NCBI GenBank assembly: GCA_033439255.1 | Contig: CM065878.1 | Location: forward strand, 4,402,001-4,466,000 | Length of the DNA: 64,000 bases | Reading direction: 5' to 3' | Source of the DNA: Hericium rajendrae | Lineage: Eukaryota; Basidiomycota; Agaricomycetes; Russulales; Hericiaceae | Part shown: in pieces, positions 15,512 to 27,739 of the stretch | How positions within the stretch are numbered: position 1 is the stretch's first letter | Layout: each line of letters opens with the position of its first letter | Notes under the pieces: generated by a model | Databases searched by the model: none | What the model saw: the letters and a program-made list of their open reading frames with translations, nothing else | What the model was told of the DNA's origin: nothing | Position numbers and translations under genes: made by a program

Positions 15512-16965
15512 ATATCTACTGCCCATAGAGAATGCCAGATACCAATTGTTGTTGGAGGCACTGGTTATTGGATCCAACATTTGCTGTTTCCCAACAGGCT
15601 GGCCAGCGGTCCCGATCCATCAAGTCCGACGAGGACACCAGTGGTCATGTCTGAAGGACTGAGAAACTCTCTCGCGAAATTGCCTCCAGAGCTTTTGGAT
15701 CTCTTCAATATGCTTCCAAACACTCCGCCATCCGCGTCCGACGATCCGAAAGCCGCGTTTGCTTTGCACGCATTGCTTAATGCACTTGATCCTACAGTAG
15801 CCAGTCGATGGCACTGGAAGGACACGCGGAAGGTGTTGCGCAGTCTTTCTATTATGACAGACACTAGTAGAACGCCAGGTAAGATTTTCTCTGAGCAGTC
15901 GCGCACGGTCGTCAGACCTAGGCCAGTCTACCTATCTATTGCATCGTTTACCCAGAAACTGATTCTCCTCGTCGTAGATACCGTGCTCTGTGTTTCTGGT
16001 TATATGCGAGTCCGGATGTTCTAAATGTACGATTTGATGAGCACGTAGATGCGATGCTTGCTGTGAGTGCATTCTCGACCGGGTCCAGTCGTGTTATTGA
16101 AGGGGTTCCTTTCAGCAAGACGTTTTGGAGGAGATTCAAGAATTGAGAAGACTTGTCGCTAGCCCGTCCCCGGGAAGTGTTGCATCGGATGTGGATTATA
16201 CAACGGGCATATATCAATGCATCGGTCAGTTATAAGGTTCCAATCCATACGGATGAAGAACTCAAGAATTTGACCTGCAGGGTATAGAGAATTTGATGCC
16301 TACCTCAACGAGAGATTGCCTTCAGAGGAGTCCTATCAAAATGCTGTTCAGGCTATGAAACTGTCAACGCGAAAATACGCTAAGAGACAAATATCGTGGA
16401 TCCGCAACAAACTTTTGCCCGCCATCTATGCGTCAGTTGATCCTGCTGTTCCCCAATCCGACGATCCTGCTGCATTTCTTTTGGATGCAACCGGTAAATA
16501 ATCATCGTCTTTCTTACTTTCTTTAATTCATTGACAATATGCAGATCTAGATAGATGGAAATATGATGTTCAGGGTACCGCAATAAGTATAACAGAACGT
16601 ACAGTACACTCTCTTGATTTCCTTAGGATTATACTCAGCTTAGAAGCAGGTTTTCTTCGGCAGGAGCCCCTACCAGATCCGCTCTCATTATCCGAATATG
16701 CAAAGGAAATGCTTTCCGTCTCACTCAAGCCAACAAGGTAGGCGATGTTTTTGCTGACAACTCACTCTCGACGAGCATGTCTGACAGACAATCTAGTCCA
16801 GTCGCTGTCCTCGACGCCCAACGCAAGGTGATCTGCCCTACGTGCACGCTCGATGATCATCAGCCTGTCATGATCGATGAGAGAAACTGGGCCGCACATG
16901 CGAAGACAAAAGTCCATAGACGGCTGGCATCGCCGCGGGATCCACGAAGGCCTGAACATAGGTGA
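15512..16965 (+). pseudogene. tRNA isopentenyltransferase copy lacking exon 1 (no P-loop)
   Basis: Seven exons match TIT1 exons 2-8 with exactly the same lengths: 15512-15921, 15978-16062, 16116-16224, 16281-16493, 16545-16598, 16644-16737, 16797-16965. All remain open and all splice sites match, including the AG|GCCAGT donor at 15920. Missing is exon 1 with Walker A and the DSMQVYKG motif, so it cannot be a working transferase. It keeps the tRNA-binding central part and the C-terminal CPTC...H...H zinc finger. Substitutions include GTGYWIQH kept but ASDPTPS changed to ASGPDPS. The duplication is either recent or the remnant is under some constraint; there is no start codon of its own in a good context. 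Confidence 0.85.
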
Positions 16966-17749
16966 CTCGGACGATCCTGATATAGCATGGACTGGAAGGC
17001 AACCACAGCCACGAGATAGGGCATGAGATGTATCCTCTTATAATCCATCGAAACATCCCATATTTGCTGTCGGAGCACCCCGCCGAAGGCCCAGGTCGAT
17101 GAGAGCGACGTCAATCCCTCTCCATATAACACGGTGTTCAGTGCGCCCCCGAAAGGACAGTCATTGGCGCATTACTCATCCTTCGACCATGGTCGAGTAG
17201 GCCAACCCCTCTCAATGTTTATGTCTAGACTTATAATGATACGAAATATTCCATCATGGACAGAGAGAATATATATCAGGAGGTGATGTGGATCTTGCAA
17301 CTTCGTGCGCGACTCTGTCTGTTGAGTAAACCGACATGTAGCTAGAACTGCTAAATGATGAGAATTCGGAAGTGAAGCCGCGATCATATTTAGGGAGCCC
17401 GCGCTAGTGCTCAAATCGTAGCTCGACGCACAGAGAAAGGCAAATGATGTGCATATTTCCCAGTGACGCATAATTAAAGTAAAGACTCTGTCTTTCAGAG
17501 GTTCCTGCAACTGACTCGAGATAAGGACGAGATGCATCTATTCAACCTTGGGGACTGGTACAGTATAAGAATACGAGATGACACTAAGTAGCCTATATCA
17601 AGGACTCAAGTAACCCATCTAGATAGTTATATAAATACGTGCCAAGACAATGAGCAAAATAGATAAATACCAAGGCATCGAGGACGGGATGGACAGCCTT
17701 GATCAAGAGCCATCGGAACATTCCATAAATAATTTGTTTAGTCGGAAAG
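16966..17749. other. Spacer between the TIT1 remnant and membrane gene (unit 2)
   Basis: Counterpart of 10360-11167, with small deletions (for example near 17395 and 17510). No gene supported. Confidence 0.5.
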
Positions 17750-19418
17750 CTAGACCATTGCTCCACTGTCGGCGGGCTTCCCCTCGCTCTTCTCTACAGT
17801 TGGTAGAACCTGAGCCCCACCATTATCACCGCTATTGTCGAGCCTTGAGGTTGTCGACTCTGCCTCCTGCACCGTTCGAAACTGGATGCCCGACATAGTG
17901 CCAGTTCCGCGCTCACGAAGAGCGAGCTGATGCGAAGCCGGAACACGGCCATTTGCAACGTGACTGGCATGCAGCGAGTCTTGCACGTCGTTGAACCCCT
18001 TGCCCATGCCGACACGAACGATGATGAGGGTCGGAGCAATCGCCTGTGCAGGTGACAAGGCCAGTTAATAGAGCTCATGTGAGAACTGACTGATGCGATT
18101 GGCTCACTAGAAACAGTTGGTTAATTGCAGATGCTACAAGCTCAATGTGTCATGGTCGCCCTAAGTAAAGATTTTGACATGACAGAATAAAACTCACAAA
18201 CTGAATAGTCGGAAAAGTTAAAATAATCGCATCAAGGAGGAGGGTTGCGGAATAGAGTGCACCGGATTCAACCCTTCATGAAGGGCAAAAACGATTAGTA
18301 AAGATCATAGCCATGTCATTTGATAACTAAGTCACCCACAGCATTGCGATTGCGGAATAATATCTCACTTTAGAATCTGGACCAAGATCTCTTGTCATAC
18401 GCCATATTCTTAGTGCTGTTAGATTGTGAAGAGTCATCTTCAGCCACCATTTTAACTGACTTTGAATAACAGTATACCTGCTAGGAACGTTGTGATGATA
18501 TTTGTTGCTAAAGACAACCAATTACCGACGTTGGAGACTACAGCGTTCCGAGCTCCAAGTGCTTCTGTAGTTTCGAGGGTCGGAGAGCCACTCTTCTGAA
18601 GGGTTATGAGTCTACCGCCATAGTATACGCTCACGATATTGCACACTGGATTCCAGTATACTGTGAGTGTTTTATACATATCATAATGATGGCACAAACC
18701 TGTAGTGGCAAGTAGTAGAATTAATGGAAGAGCGATAATCCGCTTCTTACTACCCCAGAGCACGAAGCATCGATGTATCTGTGAGAGTTCATCAGCATCC
18801 TGCTCCTACAAGGCCGAGACAAGTGTAACGCACCAGGAGTGAATCGCCGATAAAGCTAAAATATATTACATCAATTCAAAAGGTAGAAAGAGATACGAAT
18901 GTCTCCGTACAACATGGCTGTCGCTACGCTGTCCTGTAGGATAGTGATTGAATTGTTTATTATCACTTCATGGTGCCTAGCCGGAATATCTGAAAGAATG
19001 CAAGACACAAGGCCGCCATCCTCGAAGTTACTTGAGGAAGTTACTTTGGGTGTTAAAAGTACGTGAAGAAAGTCGGCAACAACGTGGACAGTCACAAAGG
19101 CGAAAAGGAGGTTGGTCATGATGAGATAGCGAATATTTGGTCGTTGCCAAATGGTGACGTAGATAGACCCTGCAAAGAGCATCACATAGATTCCTACGCA
19201 ATTTAAGCCCGAGAATAATATTCAACAAACAGGGATGGTGCTCACCATAGAGAACAGCCCCTGTCTGAGGAGATATGTCAGTGAGACTATCACGCAACAG
19301 CAAGTCATGATTCACCCAAAGGGTTGCCAACTGTATCTGCAGACATAACCACGAGTTAATCGAAACCTCAGTAGCCAATAGTGTAGTGTCATACCCTGTA
19401 ATTGGATTCACCGCACAT
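17750..19418 (-). CDS. Seven-helix membrane protein of an agaricomycete family, copy 2
   Basis: Same eleven-exon layout as copy 1 and still open throughout, starting at ATG 19418 and ending with TAA at 17750 (about 369 residues). Exon 4 (19193-18911) has the same 283 nt; exon 8 is six bases shorter, an in-frame loss of two codons. Key pieces are kept: LYGIYVMLFAGSIYV, IGDSLLIHRCFVLWGSK, LSLATNIITTFLA, AIAPTLIIVRVGMG. The intron after exon 2 starts GTGAAT here, not GCAAGT. Both copies therefore look usable, unlike the TIT1 and SDR pieces beside them. Confidence 0.83.
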
Positions 19419-19420
19419 AT

Positions 19421-19849
19421 CTAAATCTGAAAATGACGCGAGACGTTGAAGAAGGGAACTGATCGCCGCAATGATATACCGCAGGCTGCAGCTTTAGTGG
19501 ATGGAGGGAAACCCGCACGGGAATTGGGAGTGACACAGTATGCGTCGAATGCAGAAGGATCCATAGGGCATCGGCTTATATTCGTATTCGGCGCATAGCC
19601 ATGTTCGCCTAAGTTAAGATGTATCATGATTGTGATGAAGACAGAAGGCTGACCTTCTATGAGATTTCTTCCATTGGTGCGATAGCGCACGGACTCGGGC
19701 GTACTTTGCACCAAACTCACATCAGAGCAGTTGAGGCAGCGACTGCTGTCCTGATCTTGTTTCACATCAACCAAGCACACCTTGATGGTCAATGTGTCTC
19801 CACATATTCCGCAATGCCTCGAGCAGTTGGAACCAATTGGGTCGGCCAT
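19421..19849 (-). CDS. Small Cys-rich ORF upstream of the membrane gene, copy 2
   Basis: Open for 142 codons from MADPIGSNCSRHCGICGD, with RCLNCSD about 25 residues on, so a CxxC...CxxC zinc-ribbon layout is complete here. A possible donor (gtgagt) follows NCSD. The end of the ORF touches the first exon of the membrane gene (start at 19418). Coding status is uncertain because the whole unit was copied together. Confidence 0.27.
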   Translation of the reverse strand: MADPIGSNCSRHCGICGDTLTIKVCLVDVKQDQDSSRCLNCSDVSLVQSTPESVRYRTNGRNLIEGQPSVFITIMIHLNLGEHGYAPNTNISRCPMDPSAFDAYCVTPNSRAGFPPSTKAAACGISLRRSVPFFNVSRHFQI

Positions 19850-19861
19850 GGATATTTTTAG

Positions 19862-20676
19862 CAGCCCATATCATGTCCATGTTGAACATTCACGCCCATG
19901 AGCTGTGTCATGTACATTCTTGCGCGCAGGTACTGAACAGTTGATCATGAGATGTATCGCCGACGATTGTGCTTCTTCCGCGATGTACAATGCAACGCCG
20001 TGCTAAAAGCAGCGCAAAGGGGCAATTGTGCTGATTGAAGTTCACGGGCTCTGCCCACGCAGGCAGTGGGGAACGAAAGACGATGCCATGAGATGCAATG
20101 CGTACAGCAGTGCTGTTCGGAGGGTGCAGGCGCGAGCACCAAGCTACGAAGGGACGTCTGTTGCGAGGCCGTCATAGAAAGTCAGCTTGTGATAAATTAT
20201 CATCACATGCTATAGGACTAACGAACGTACTTGCCTGGGTGAAACAAGGGTAAAAAAAACTGGGCTACGTTGGATGAGGAACGAGGACATGGTCTACCAC
20301 CCACGTACTACCACGGACACCTCGAATAGGTTATGTATATGGTTGATATACCCCAGAAATAGTGGTGGAGGCCGTTTTCAACGTTGAGGTTGAGCTAAAC
20401 AATCCAGTGCGTCGAGAGGAGCTGAATTAAGGGAACAACGAAGTTGTCACGAATCGTCGGAAGAGGAACTTTGGTAGCAGAGTTTAGCCGCGGCGTACGC
20501 GTCAATTGACTGTAGCTTCGTGACATCTCAACGTTCGACTCTACCCGCGCTCGACCTTTTTAACCACAAACAATATTTGGCATACTAGATACTGTACATC
20601 GTTCAAAGGCTGCATCTTCCCCATTCTCTTTTGCCCGACCGACGTAGCCGTAGACTGAAATCCCCACTTTTCCACT
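19862..20676. other. Spacer between membrane gene and IES6 (unit 2)
   Basis: Counterpart of 13283-14103. No supported gene; holds the presumed IES6 promoter. Small indels distinguish it from unit 1. Confidence 0.4.
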
Positions 20677-21458
20677 ATGTAGGTGCACCCGTCCATCCAA
20701 TCTCAGCACACTCACACTCACGCCCATCCTCCAGGCCACCCAAAGGCTCCACCCGCAAGCGCGTCGGCGTCTCAGCAAGTGCAGAAGGCACAGCGACACC
20801 CCAAGCCCCCGTGCGTCCCTTCTCTCCACACGCACGCACGCATCCGCTCACCCATCGCACAGACCCTTGCAGAGCAGCTCTCCTACCTGAACAGCCCGCG
20901 CCCGTTCAAAAACCCACACTACACGAAGAACGTGAACCGGCGCGCGAAGAACCTGAAGAACGTGCTCGCGCAGGAGCGCGAGCGCGAGCGGCAGCTGCGC
21001 GAGAGACGGCGCACGGAGAAGGAGCAGGAGATGGAGGTCGACGGCGGGGCTGCGGGCCAGGATGCAGTGGTGGAGGAAGACCTGGCTACGTGTGAGTGGC
21101 ATTTCATACGGGTTGTTCCTTTCTGAAAGGTGTATCGTGTCTGCAGATCTCTCTATCGAGGCACCGCCGTCGGTGCTGCCCCAGCGACACTATTGCGATA
21201 TCACGGGTCTTGAGGTGCGTTTCGCCGTTTTTTTTTTCTGGTGACAAGTTTCGGAATTCATGGCTTGTCTTTTCAGGCTCGGTATACTGATCCAGCGACC
21301 GGACTGCGATATCATGACAAGAGCATCTACGAGTTGATCAAGGGCCTGGTACGATACATCGTACCGTTTATCTCGCTGAGCTGACTTATTTTGCTCAGAC
21401 CATCAGCGCCGCGAAGGATTATCTGGCGGCGCGGGGTGTAGTTCCTATCGTTAAGTAG
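20677..21458 (+). CDS. IES6: INO80 complex subunit Ies6 (INO80C), copy 2
   Basis: Exons 20677-20678, 20735-20810, 20863-21091, 21147-21214, 21277-21348 and 21399-21458 sum to 507 nt, 168 residues, in phase. One codon is missing from exon 3 relative to copy 1; the YL1-C domain differs by a few residues (ARYTDPATG for APYTDPATG). The start codon is again split AT|G by the first intron. All splice sites are intact, so this organism seems to carry two usable IES6 genes. A T-run in intron 4 (21229-21237) is longer than in copy 1. Confidence 0.9.
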
Positions 21459-21664
21459 GGACTGGATTTCGGTATATGAGGACTGCCGTTCTCTACTAGA
21501 GCGCGTTGTTTGTAAGTTATCGGGATATTGATATCCGCCGTGTACCATTATCTTCTAGCATCTATTCGTTGTCGAGGAATTCTTGGAGCACTTTTTACAG
21601 CCCGGACATGAATAGTCAACAGCATAACATACTAGGCACAAAGTCCTTTGAAATCACCTATCCG

Positions 21665-22500
21665 CTAAACCAATTCAAGGGCCCACTCCAAAATCTCGGC
21701 GTTCTCATATGCATCCTTATCGTCGCTGGCCGATGTTCCCCTTGCTCTCTTGACTACCCCGTCAATCATCACCTTGGCCAGATGCTCTACACCAACAATC
21801 TACCCAGAGAGCAACGTCTCGCCGAGTCCCGTTATGAGCCGTTCAGCAGGGAGTATACCACCAATGCAGAAAATGAGGGCTTTGAAACAAGCATGGCTGG
21901 AGCTGAACTCGATGAGGTCGGACTCAACTCGGCCCTGCAATTCATCAGTACTGCTCAATAACTGTCCTCAACGAGCGCAGACAGACCTTGACCAAACACG
22001 TCAACGCCATCATCTTCGTGTATCCTTGATTGGCTTACTGTGTTCTGTCTGCCCCGCGCCCGCTGCAGTAGCAAAACCTAAAACGGCTCTTCGAGCAGCC
22101 GCTTCTCAGCAAATTTAGCCAAAAAGCATGCAGCAGCGAGCATGTATCGGTGCGAAACGTGCTCATAGACGTCCTTACCAGGAAAATCCGTCTTCCCTCC
22201 TATGCACCTCCACCAGTTCAGCACAGCGCCCACGCAGGCGAGACGCTGGGTCAGAGCTCACTAGATACACGCGTCGCAATCTTGCAATTGCAACGCGCCC
22301 ACGAGCTCCTCATCGTCGAGGTCGCACTTGCTTAGGTCTTCGCGTATGACGAGGCCTGACTTATCCTGCTTCACATCCGCGTTGAATGTGGGTGACCCGC
22401 GCACAACGCCTGTGACCTTGTCGAGGCGCGGATCGGCGAGAGCCTCGAGCAGCACCTGCCTGCTCACGAAACCAATGACGCCGGTGATGGGGACATGCAT
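21665..22500 (-). pseudogene. Full-span but decayed SDR (NAD(P)-binding) gene
   Basis: The N-terminal part starts at ATG 22500: MHVPITGVIGFVSRQVLLEA is the Rossmann nucleotide-binding loop of atypical SDRs (usual form GATGFVG), followed by the strand-helix DKVTGVVRGSPT. The middle (YMLAAACFLAKFAEKRLLEE, RFCYCSGRGA) and the end (GGILPAERLITG, YENAEILEWALEL) follow in order. The frame is broken at several points, including a TAG after CDACI near 22261 and a TAG in the segment matching SGLTVGVE, so this only full-span copy looks dead. A gene such as this would be expected to act as a small-molecule oxidoreductase or epimerase. Confidence 0.65.
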
Positions 22501-23012
22501 TCTTGTCGGTGCAGGATGTAAGGAGGATACGATAACGCATTCGACGCGTACTGGCAAACATCAAGATTTTGAATGGTGAATATTTGAATATTTAGCTCAT
22601 CAGAACACGCGCAAGCCATGGCGCGGCATGGTTAGATTCCACTGGGAAACTGCCACAGACGTACCGTCACGGTTGCATACACGGCTCGCTGCAGCAGTTA
22701 ACAAAAGAGCGTGCTGCGTGCCCGAGGACACATGGCTGCAGTTGTTATGAAATAACTGTCTGAACGTCCGAACAACCTTGCGACCCGAGCGCTTCAGTCG
22801 AACAGCCGGAGGCTTTGGATCCTAACACGGACAAACAACCTCCTCGACTTTTGATTCCGTATCACGTGTGATCTGTATACGGTCAAGCAGGACACGTATC
22901 GCTACGTATCGCAGCACCACACGCTCTTTTCTTTTCTAACCCATCGCTTAGCTCGATATCATAAAGCATCGAGGCCAACTAAAGCGACAATTTCTGATCT
23001 TCTGCCGCCGCC
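22501..23012. other. Intergenic, presumed promoter of the Dcr2-like gene
   Basis: No open frame of note. The plus-strand gene that follows has a Kozak-like GCCGCCATGG at 23006-23016. Confidence 0.4.
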
Positions 23013-25515
23013 ATGGCAATCACCTGCGGCAGGTTTCTTCGTTTCCTGCGCTCCATATTCATTCCAGCCACCAACCATCATCGCGTTCTCCTGCCTCCTT
23101 ACTTTCTTTTTCGTTTTATATCAGCCTACCCACGGCCCAGGCGAACTCCAGCGGCTAGGCTGGCAATCATGGGACACCATCTCTTCCCGGCCCATTACAG
23201 CTGGTGCGGACGGTGACGTCAATACAGGCGGCGCAGGGCAAGGCGCAGATGAGGACACGGCGGTACCGGATGGCGTCGACTGGTGGAACGTCTCGCGCCC
23301 ACACCACAGCAGGTGGACAGTGCGAGCTTGCCGCTGGATGTGTGGGCTCCGCTCCTTCCCCGCGATACGGGTCGTACGTTCGATCCTTTTATATAGCTTG
23401 AATCATAACGCTGAATGCAATGCTACCAGTGTCCGAAATAACGGTGGTCAGATGCATGTTTGATATGCGGATGGGTGATATGTGCGCGCCGCCGTCGACG
23501 AAGGAGGAAGAGGCGGTCAAGGGGAAGTGGGTGCGCGTTGAGCCAGACCTCAATCTCCAGTCTGGGATGTGGCATCTCGTGCGTCAGTTTCTCCTCTAAA
23601 ATGCTCTTCTTATGCTCATTATCGCGAAGCATATATACTACCGCCGTACTCGCCGACGCGATGTGCCTCTCATCACGGACATCCTTCTCCTTGATTCCTC
23701 AACCAGGCCACCAGACCCCGACTCCTGGACGAAGGCCTCGCGTTCCCTTCGTGATGGAGTCTATCGCACACCCTCGTTATATCTCTGGTACCGCACAGGA
23801 AAGACCCTTGGTGATATGTCAACGGAAGAACGCGCCGAGCTCATCACCGAGGTCGACGTCCTGTACGGCGACGGGCAGCCCTGGTTCGGTTTCGAGAAGC
23901 TCTCGCCGCCTACCATGGAAGCCCAGGGAAGACGCAAGGAGAACACATGGCTCACCATCCGCCGCGGCGTAAAAAGTACGTCTCTCCTTCTCACCTTACC
24001 CCCCTTCCTAACCACGGCGTGATCCCTCACAGCTCCCCCACGCCCGCACCGTTACACTTCTCCCACGACGGCAAGTTCAAGATCCTCCAAGTCGCAGACC
24101 TGCACTTCTCCGTCGCCGACGGCCCCTGCCGCGACGTCCCGCCCGACTTCACCTGCGAGCCCGGCGCCTACAGCGTGACCGCCTCGCTGCTCTCGCGCAC
24201 GCTCGATCTCGAGAAGCCGGACCTCGTCGTCTTCACGGGCGACCAGCTGAACGGGCAGGGCACGTCGTGGGACGCCAAGTCCGTGCTCGCGAAGTTCAGC
24301 GCGGAGGTCGCGAAGCGGCAGATCCCGTGGGCGGCCGTGTTCGGGAACCACGACGACGAGGACGCGCGCGCGACGGGGGGGCGCCGCGACCAGGTCAAGA
24401 TGATGCAGGCGCTGCCGTACAGCCTCGTCGAGGCGGGCCCGGAGGATATACATGGCGTGGGCAATTATGTGCTGAAGGTGTTTAGCGCGGATGCGAGCAA
24501 GACGCAGTTGTTGACGCTGTATTTCCTCGATTCGGGGAGCTATTCGAAGGGCTTCATCGATTGGTTTGGGTTCTTTATGCCCACGGAGTATGATTGGATT
24601 CGGCAGAATCAGATCGACTGGTTCCTCCAGGAATCTGGTGCGTATATACGCCATTGATCGTACGTTCTGGTGCTTACTTTGCCGTTCAGCTTCGGTTCCC
24701 GTGATGCAGCGCCCATTCACGCCCGACACTGGAAAGGACTTAGGTGACGTCTGGCATCGGCAGGCATCAGGGCAGCTGACCCCAGAGCAGAGCAAAATCG
24801 CTAAGCCCAATGCGCTCATGTTCTTCCACATGCCTCTGTACGCGTCTGCTCTTTTTCATCTATCTCCAGCACTAATTTGCATCTTGTTTCAGGCAAGAAT
24901 CCTATGGCACAGCCGACACGGACCCGACCACAGGTCGCCTGCTCGACGTCGGTGAGCACGATCTGGAGCGCAGCGGCGCGGCAAAGACCAACGGCGGGCT
25001 TCTCGAGAAGGGTCTGCTGAAGGCGACCGAGAGCGACCACACCGCCAGCGGCAGCATTCCTGAAGTCAAGGTCGTTGGCAACGGCCATTGCCACGGTGAG
25101 TGTCTCACTCTCAGCGTAAAGTTGATTGTACTGATGACGGGCGGTAGTCACCGAGAACTGCAGACGCGTGAAGGGCGTGTGGTTGTGCTTTGGCGGCGGA
25201 GGCTCCTACCAAGGCTACGGCAAAGTTGGGTAAGCTCTATCCACGTACCGATTCCCATCTCAGACCACTGACACCAATATTAGCTTCGACCGCCGCTTCC
25301 GTGTGTATGACATCTCAGACTACGGTGAGACAATCCGCACATACAAACGTTTGGACACCGGCGATATCATAGACGAGATGGTGCTTGCTGGGAAAGGCGC
25401 GCCACCCCGTACCAGGGCTGAGATAACATTACCATTTAGCAGAGGACGTGGAGTATCTTTATTCACTGTACCAGTAGACAAACGCATTATGGAGATGGTC
25501 GATACCTTTGGGTAG
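23013..25515 (+). CDS. Dcr2-like metallophosphatase (calcineurin-like phosphoesterase)
   Basis: Family of yeast Dcr2 (START entry, UPR). After an N-terminal exon (23013 on, MAITCGRFLRFLRS, basic then hydrophobic, possibly a signal anchor) I read exons to 23373, 23430-23578, 23630-23975, about 24033-24637, 24690-24837, 24893-25095, 25148-25229 and 25284-25515. The metal-binding blocks are visible: FKILQVADLHFS, VVFTGDQLNG, AAVFGNHDDE, VVGNGHCH and the end CFGGGGSYQGYGK, FDRRFRVYDI. Two joins do not fit in phase: near 23300, where the frame moves from VDWWNVS to the frame of LPLDVWAPLLPRDTG, and at the intron ending at 24032. The first exon-intron layout is therefore approximate. Identification is secure; the exact model is not. 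Confidence 0.85.
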
Positions 25516-25727
25516 TGTAACATGTGGACATCTGCGCGACCGGCGCCCGCCGTCGCCAAACCAAGAAAGTCTTGGGAAACGCTTGTTTGCTTTGACATGG
25601 CGCCCATGCCCGCCCTCCCGATCCCGTCCTTCATTCGTTCTTTTCTCTTCGTCATTGGTGATCACCCCCAGAGCGTGTTGAAATCCGGCCGTCGCATTGC
25701 AAACCGGCGATTCCGAGCGCGACGGAC

Positions 25728-27739
25728 ATGATGGAGTACGGAACAAGGCCAGTCGAGTACGGAGCAAGGCAAGTTCAAAGCCTGCATGGCACATCGCCAC
25801 TGGACACCCTCGTCCGGCGCACGTCGTCTCGAGAGGCAGAGTCGAGCCTCTCAACGACACCGGGAAAGCTGGCGTCCGCCGCCGTCCCGCTTGACCAGTC
25901 GTTCGAGACGCCCCAGGTCGCGACTCCCCCGAAGCAACTGCAGGGCAAGGGCCGCCCGCCGTCCTCCCCGCTCCTGCATACGCGCTTCCAGCGCACGTCC
26001 ACCGGCACCACCTCCTCGTACAACACGTTCAACGCGTCGTTCGATCGCTCGATCGGCGACGAGCGCCTGCGGGACGACGAGAGCGTGTACTCCACCCCCA
26101 CTTCGCCGCCTGCCCATCGGCAGCTCTACCCCAACCCCTGGGACGGTGGCCTGCGTGCGTCGGAATACGAGCCAGGCCGGGCGTCCGACAATGTGGATGG
26201 CGGGGAGTACTACTCGGGCGTGCCGTCGATGATGGAGTACCGGGAGTCGTGGCGGAGCGATGGCACGGTGCGGGAGCAGCCCGAGGACATCGCCACCGCG
26301 ACGGGCCCGAACCACGGCCTGTGGACGCAGGGCCGGCCGCGGCGCAGCAGCGACAGCCAGCATATCGACCCTTTTGTCTTCGAGACGCAATCAATTGACC
26401 GTCAACAAGACGCGGCGGTGCCCACCGTGGTGATATCTTCCGAGCCTGACCCCGCGGCTGCGCACGACTCGCCCTTCCCGTCTCCATCCTCCATGGGCTC
26501 TGCAAGCTCCCGCGCAGGCCGCGTCCCCTCGGCGGTCCTCTCGCCGGCGACACGAATTTCTCGAGGCCCCGCCGCCCAAAGGACGTGCCCTCGGATGCGG
26601 AGACCAAGCGCGCCGTGATAGAGCGCAACTCGCATCGCACGCATGCAGGTGCCTCGCTGCGGATGGCTGCTACCAGCACCTATTCCCCGTCGCTAGCGTC
26701 GTCGGCCACCTCCCTCGCGAGCCATTCCAACGCTTCCCTCGCGAGTCGCTCCCACCCTGAAAGGCCCGAAATACCGAGATCATTGTCCGTGCGCTCCGTC
26801 TCTCCATCACCCACGGGATCAGCATTCCCCTCTCGCCCTTCCTCGCCGCTGCGCTCCCAACCACCAGCGGCGCCTCCACCGACTGCGCCTCTTCCCCCGC
26901 CCCCAGGCCAGACCCAGATCATCACCACCCCACACCAGCCCCCGCCCCTCAGCCCCGCCTCCCCCAGCAGCCTCTACTCCGGCTACTCCTTCTACCAGCT
27001 CGACAGCCGCACGCCCTCGCCCACCCCCTCAACCCTCCAAGTCCCCGGCCTCCCCCCCACGCCGACCCTCCCCTCCCCCTCCACCCCCACGCCCGCCGCG
27101 CCGCCCCCAACCGCCGGACGACGACCTCCAGCTCGGCATCAAGCACCACGAGGCGAACCGCCTCCCCGAGAGCGCCGCGTGCTTCGAGCGCGCAGCCGCC
27201 GCAGGCTCGGGCGTCGGCATGCTCATGTGGGGCCTCGCGCTGCGGCACGGCTGGGGCTGCGCGGCGGACGAGGCGCGCGCGTTCGGCTGGCTGCGGCGCG
27301 CGGCCGAGCGCGCGGTCGGCGACCTCGAGCGCGCGCGGCAGGACGGGCGCGCGGCGGACGCGGTGCGCTCGGAGCTCGTGCTGGCGATCTATGAGGTCGG
27401 GCAGTGTTTCTTCCAGGGGTGGGGCGTGAAGAAGGATGCGAAGATGGCTGTCGTAGGTGTTTTTGTGCTGTGTGGGTGTGGGGATGCTGATGTGGTTGTA
27501 GAGCTATTTCCGCGTTGCGGCGGATCTGGGCGACGCGGATGCGCAGCAGGAGCTCGCGTTCTGTCTTGCGAATGGGAAGGGGTGCAAGAAGGACAGGAAG
27601 GAGGCCGCGAAGTGGTATCGCGCAGCCGTGAGTCCCCTTTTCGCTGCAGATGGGCGCCCACGCTGATTTGTTTGTTTAGGTCAAGCAGGGCGCGAGCGAC
27701 GTCGGGCTTGCGTGGATTTACAAGGAGAAGTTCCAATAA
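25728..27739 (+). CDS. SEL1-repeat protein, Dsf2-like, with long disordered N-terminus
   Basis: The first 400-odd residues are low-complexity, rich in S, P and T (proline runs around 26860-27110). The C-terminal third carries SEL1/TPR-like repeats: ACFERAAAAGSGVGMLMWGL, GQCFFQGWGVKKDAKMAV, FRVAADLGDADAQQELAF, then WYRAAVKQGASDVGLAW. Introns lie at 27453-27501 and 27628-27679; the stop is TAA at 27737-27739. The architecture resembles fungal Dsf2 and the wider Skt5/Chs4-type SEL1 adaptors. The frame slips by one base near 26540 and again near 27105, both beside C-rich runs, so the uninterrupted frames alone would give three separate proteins. Such proteins act as scaffolds; the partner is unknown here. 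Confidence 0.75.

Larger units (their letters stand above)
15447..22015. repeat. Tandem duplication, unit 2 (about 6.6 kb)
   Basis: Direct repeat of 8846-15441. It starts with TIT1 intron 1 sequence (aggaggttacat) and leaves similarity near 22015, beyond which the SDR gene goes on into unique DNA. Because the left end is in TIT1 and the right end in the SDR gene, the ancestral order was TIT1 - membrane gene - IES6 - SDR once each. Confidence 0.92.

Noticed and set aside
24052-24831. Long minus-strand open frame opposite the Dcr2-like gene
   Set aside because: Mirror of GC-rich codons; the plus strand carries clear phosphatase motifs.
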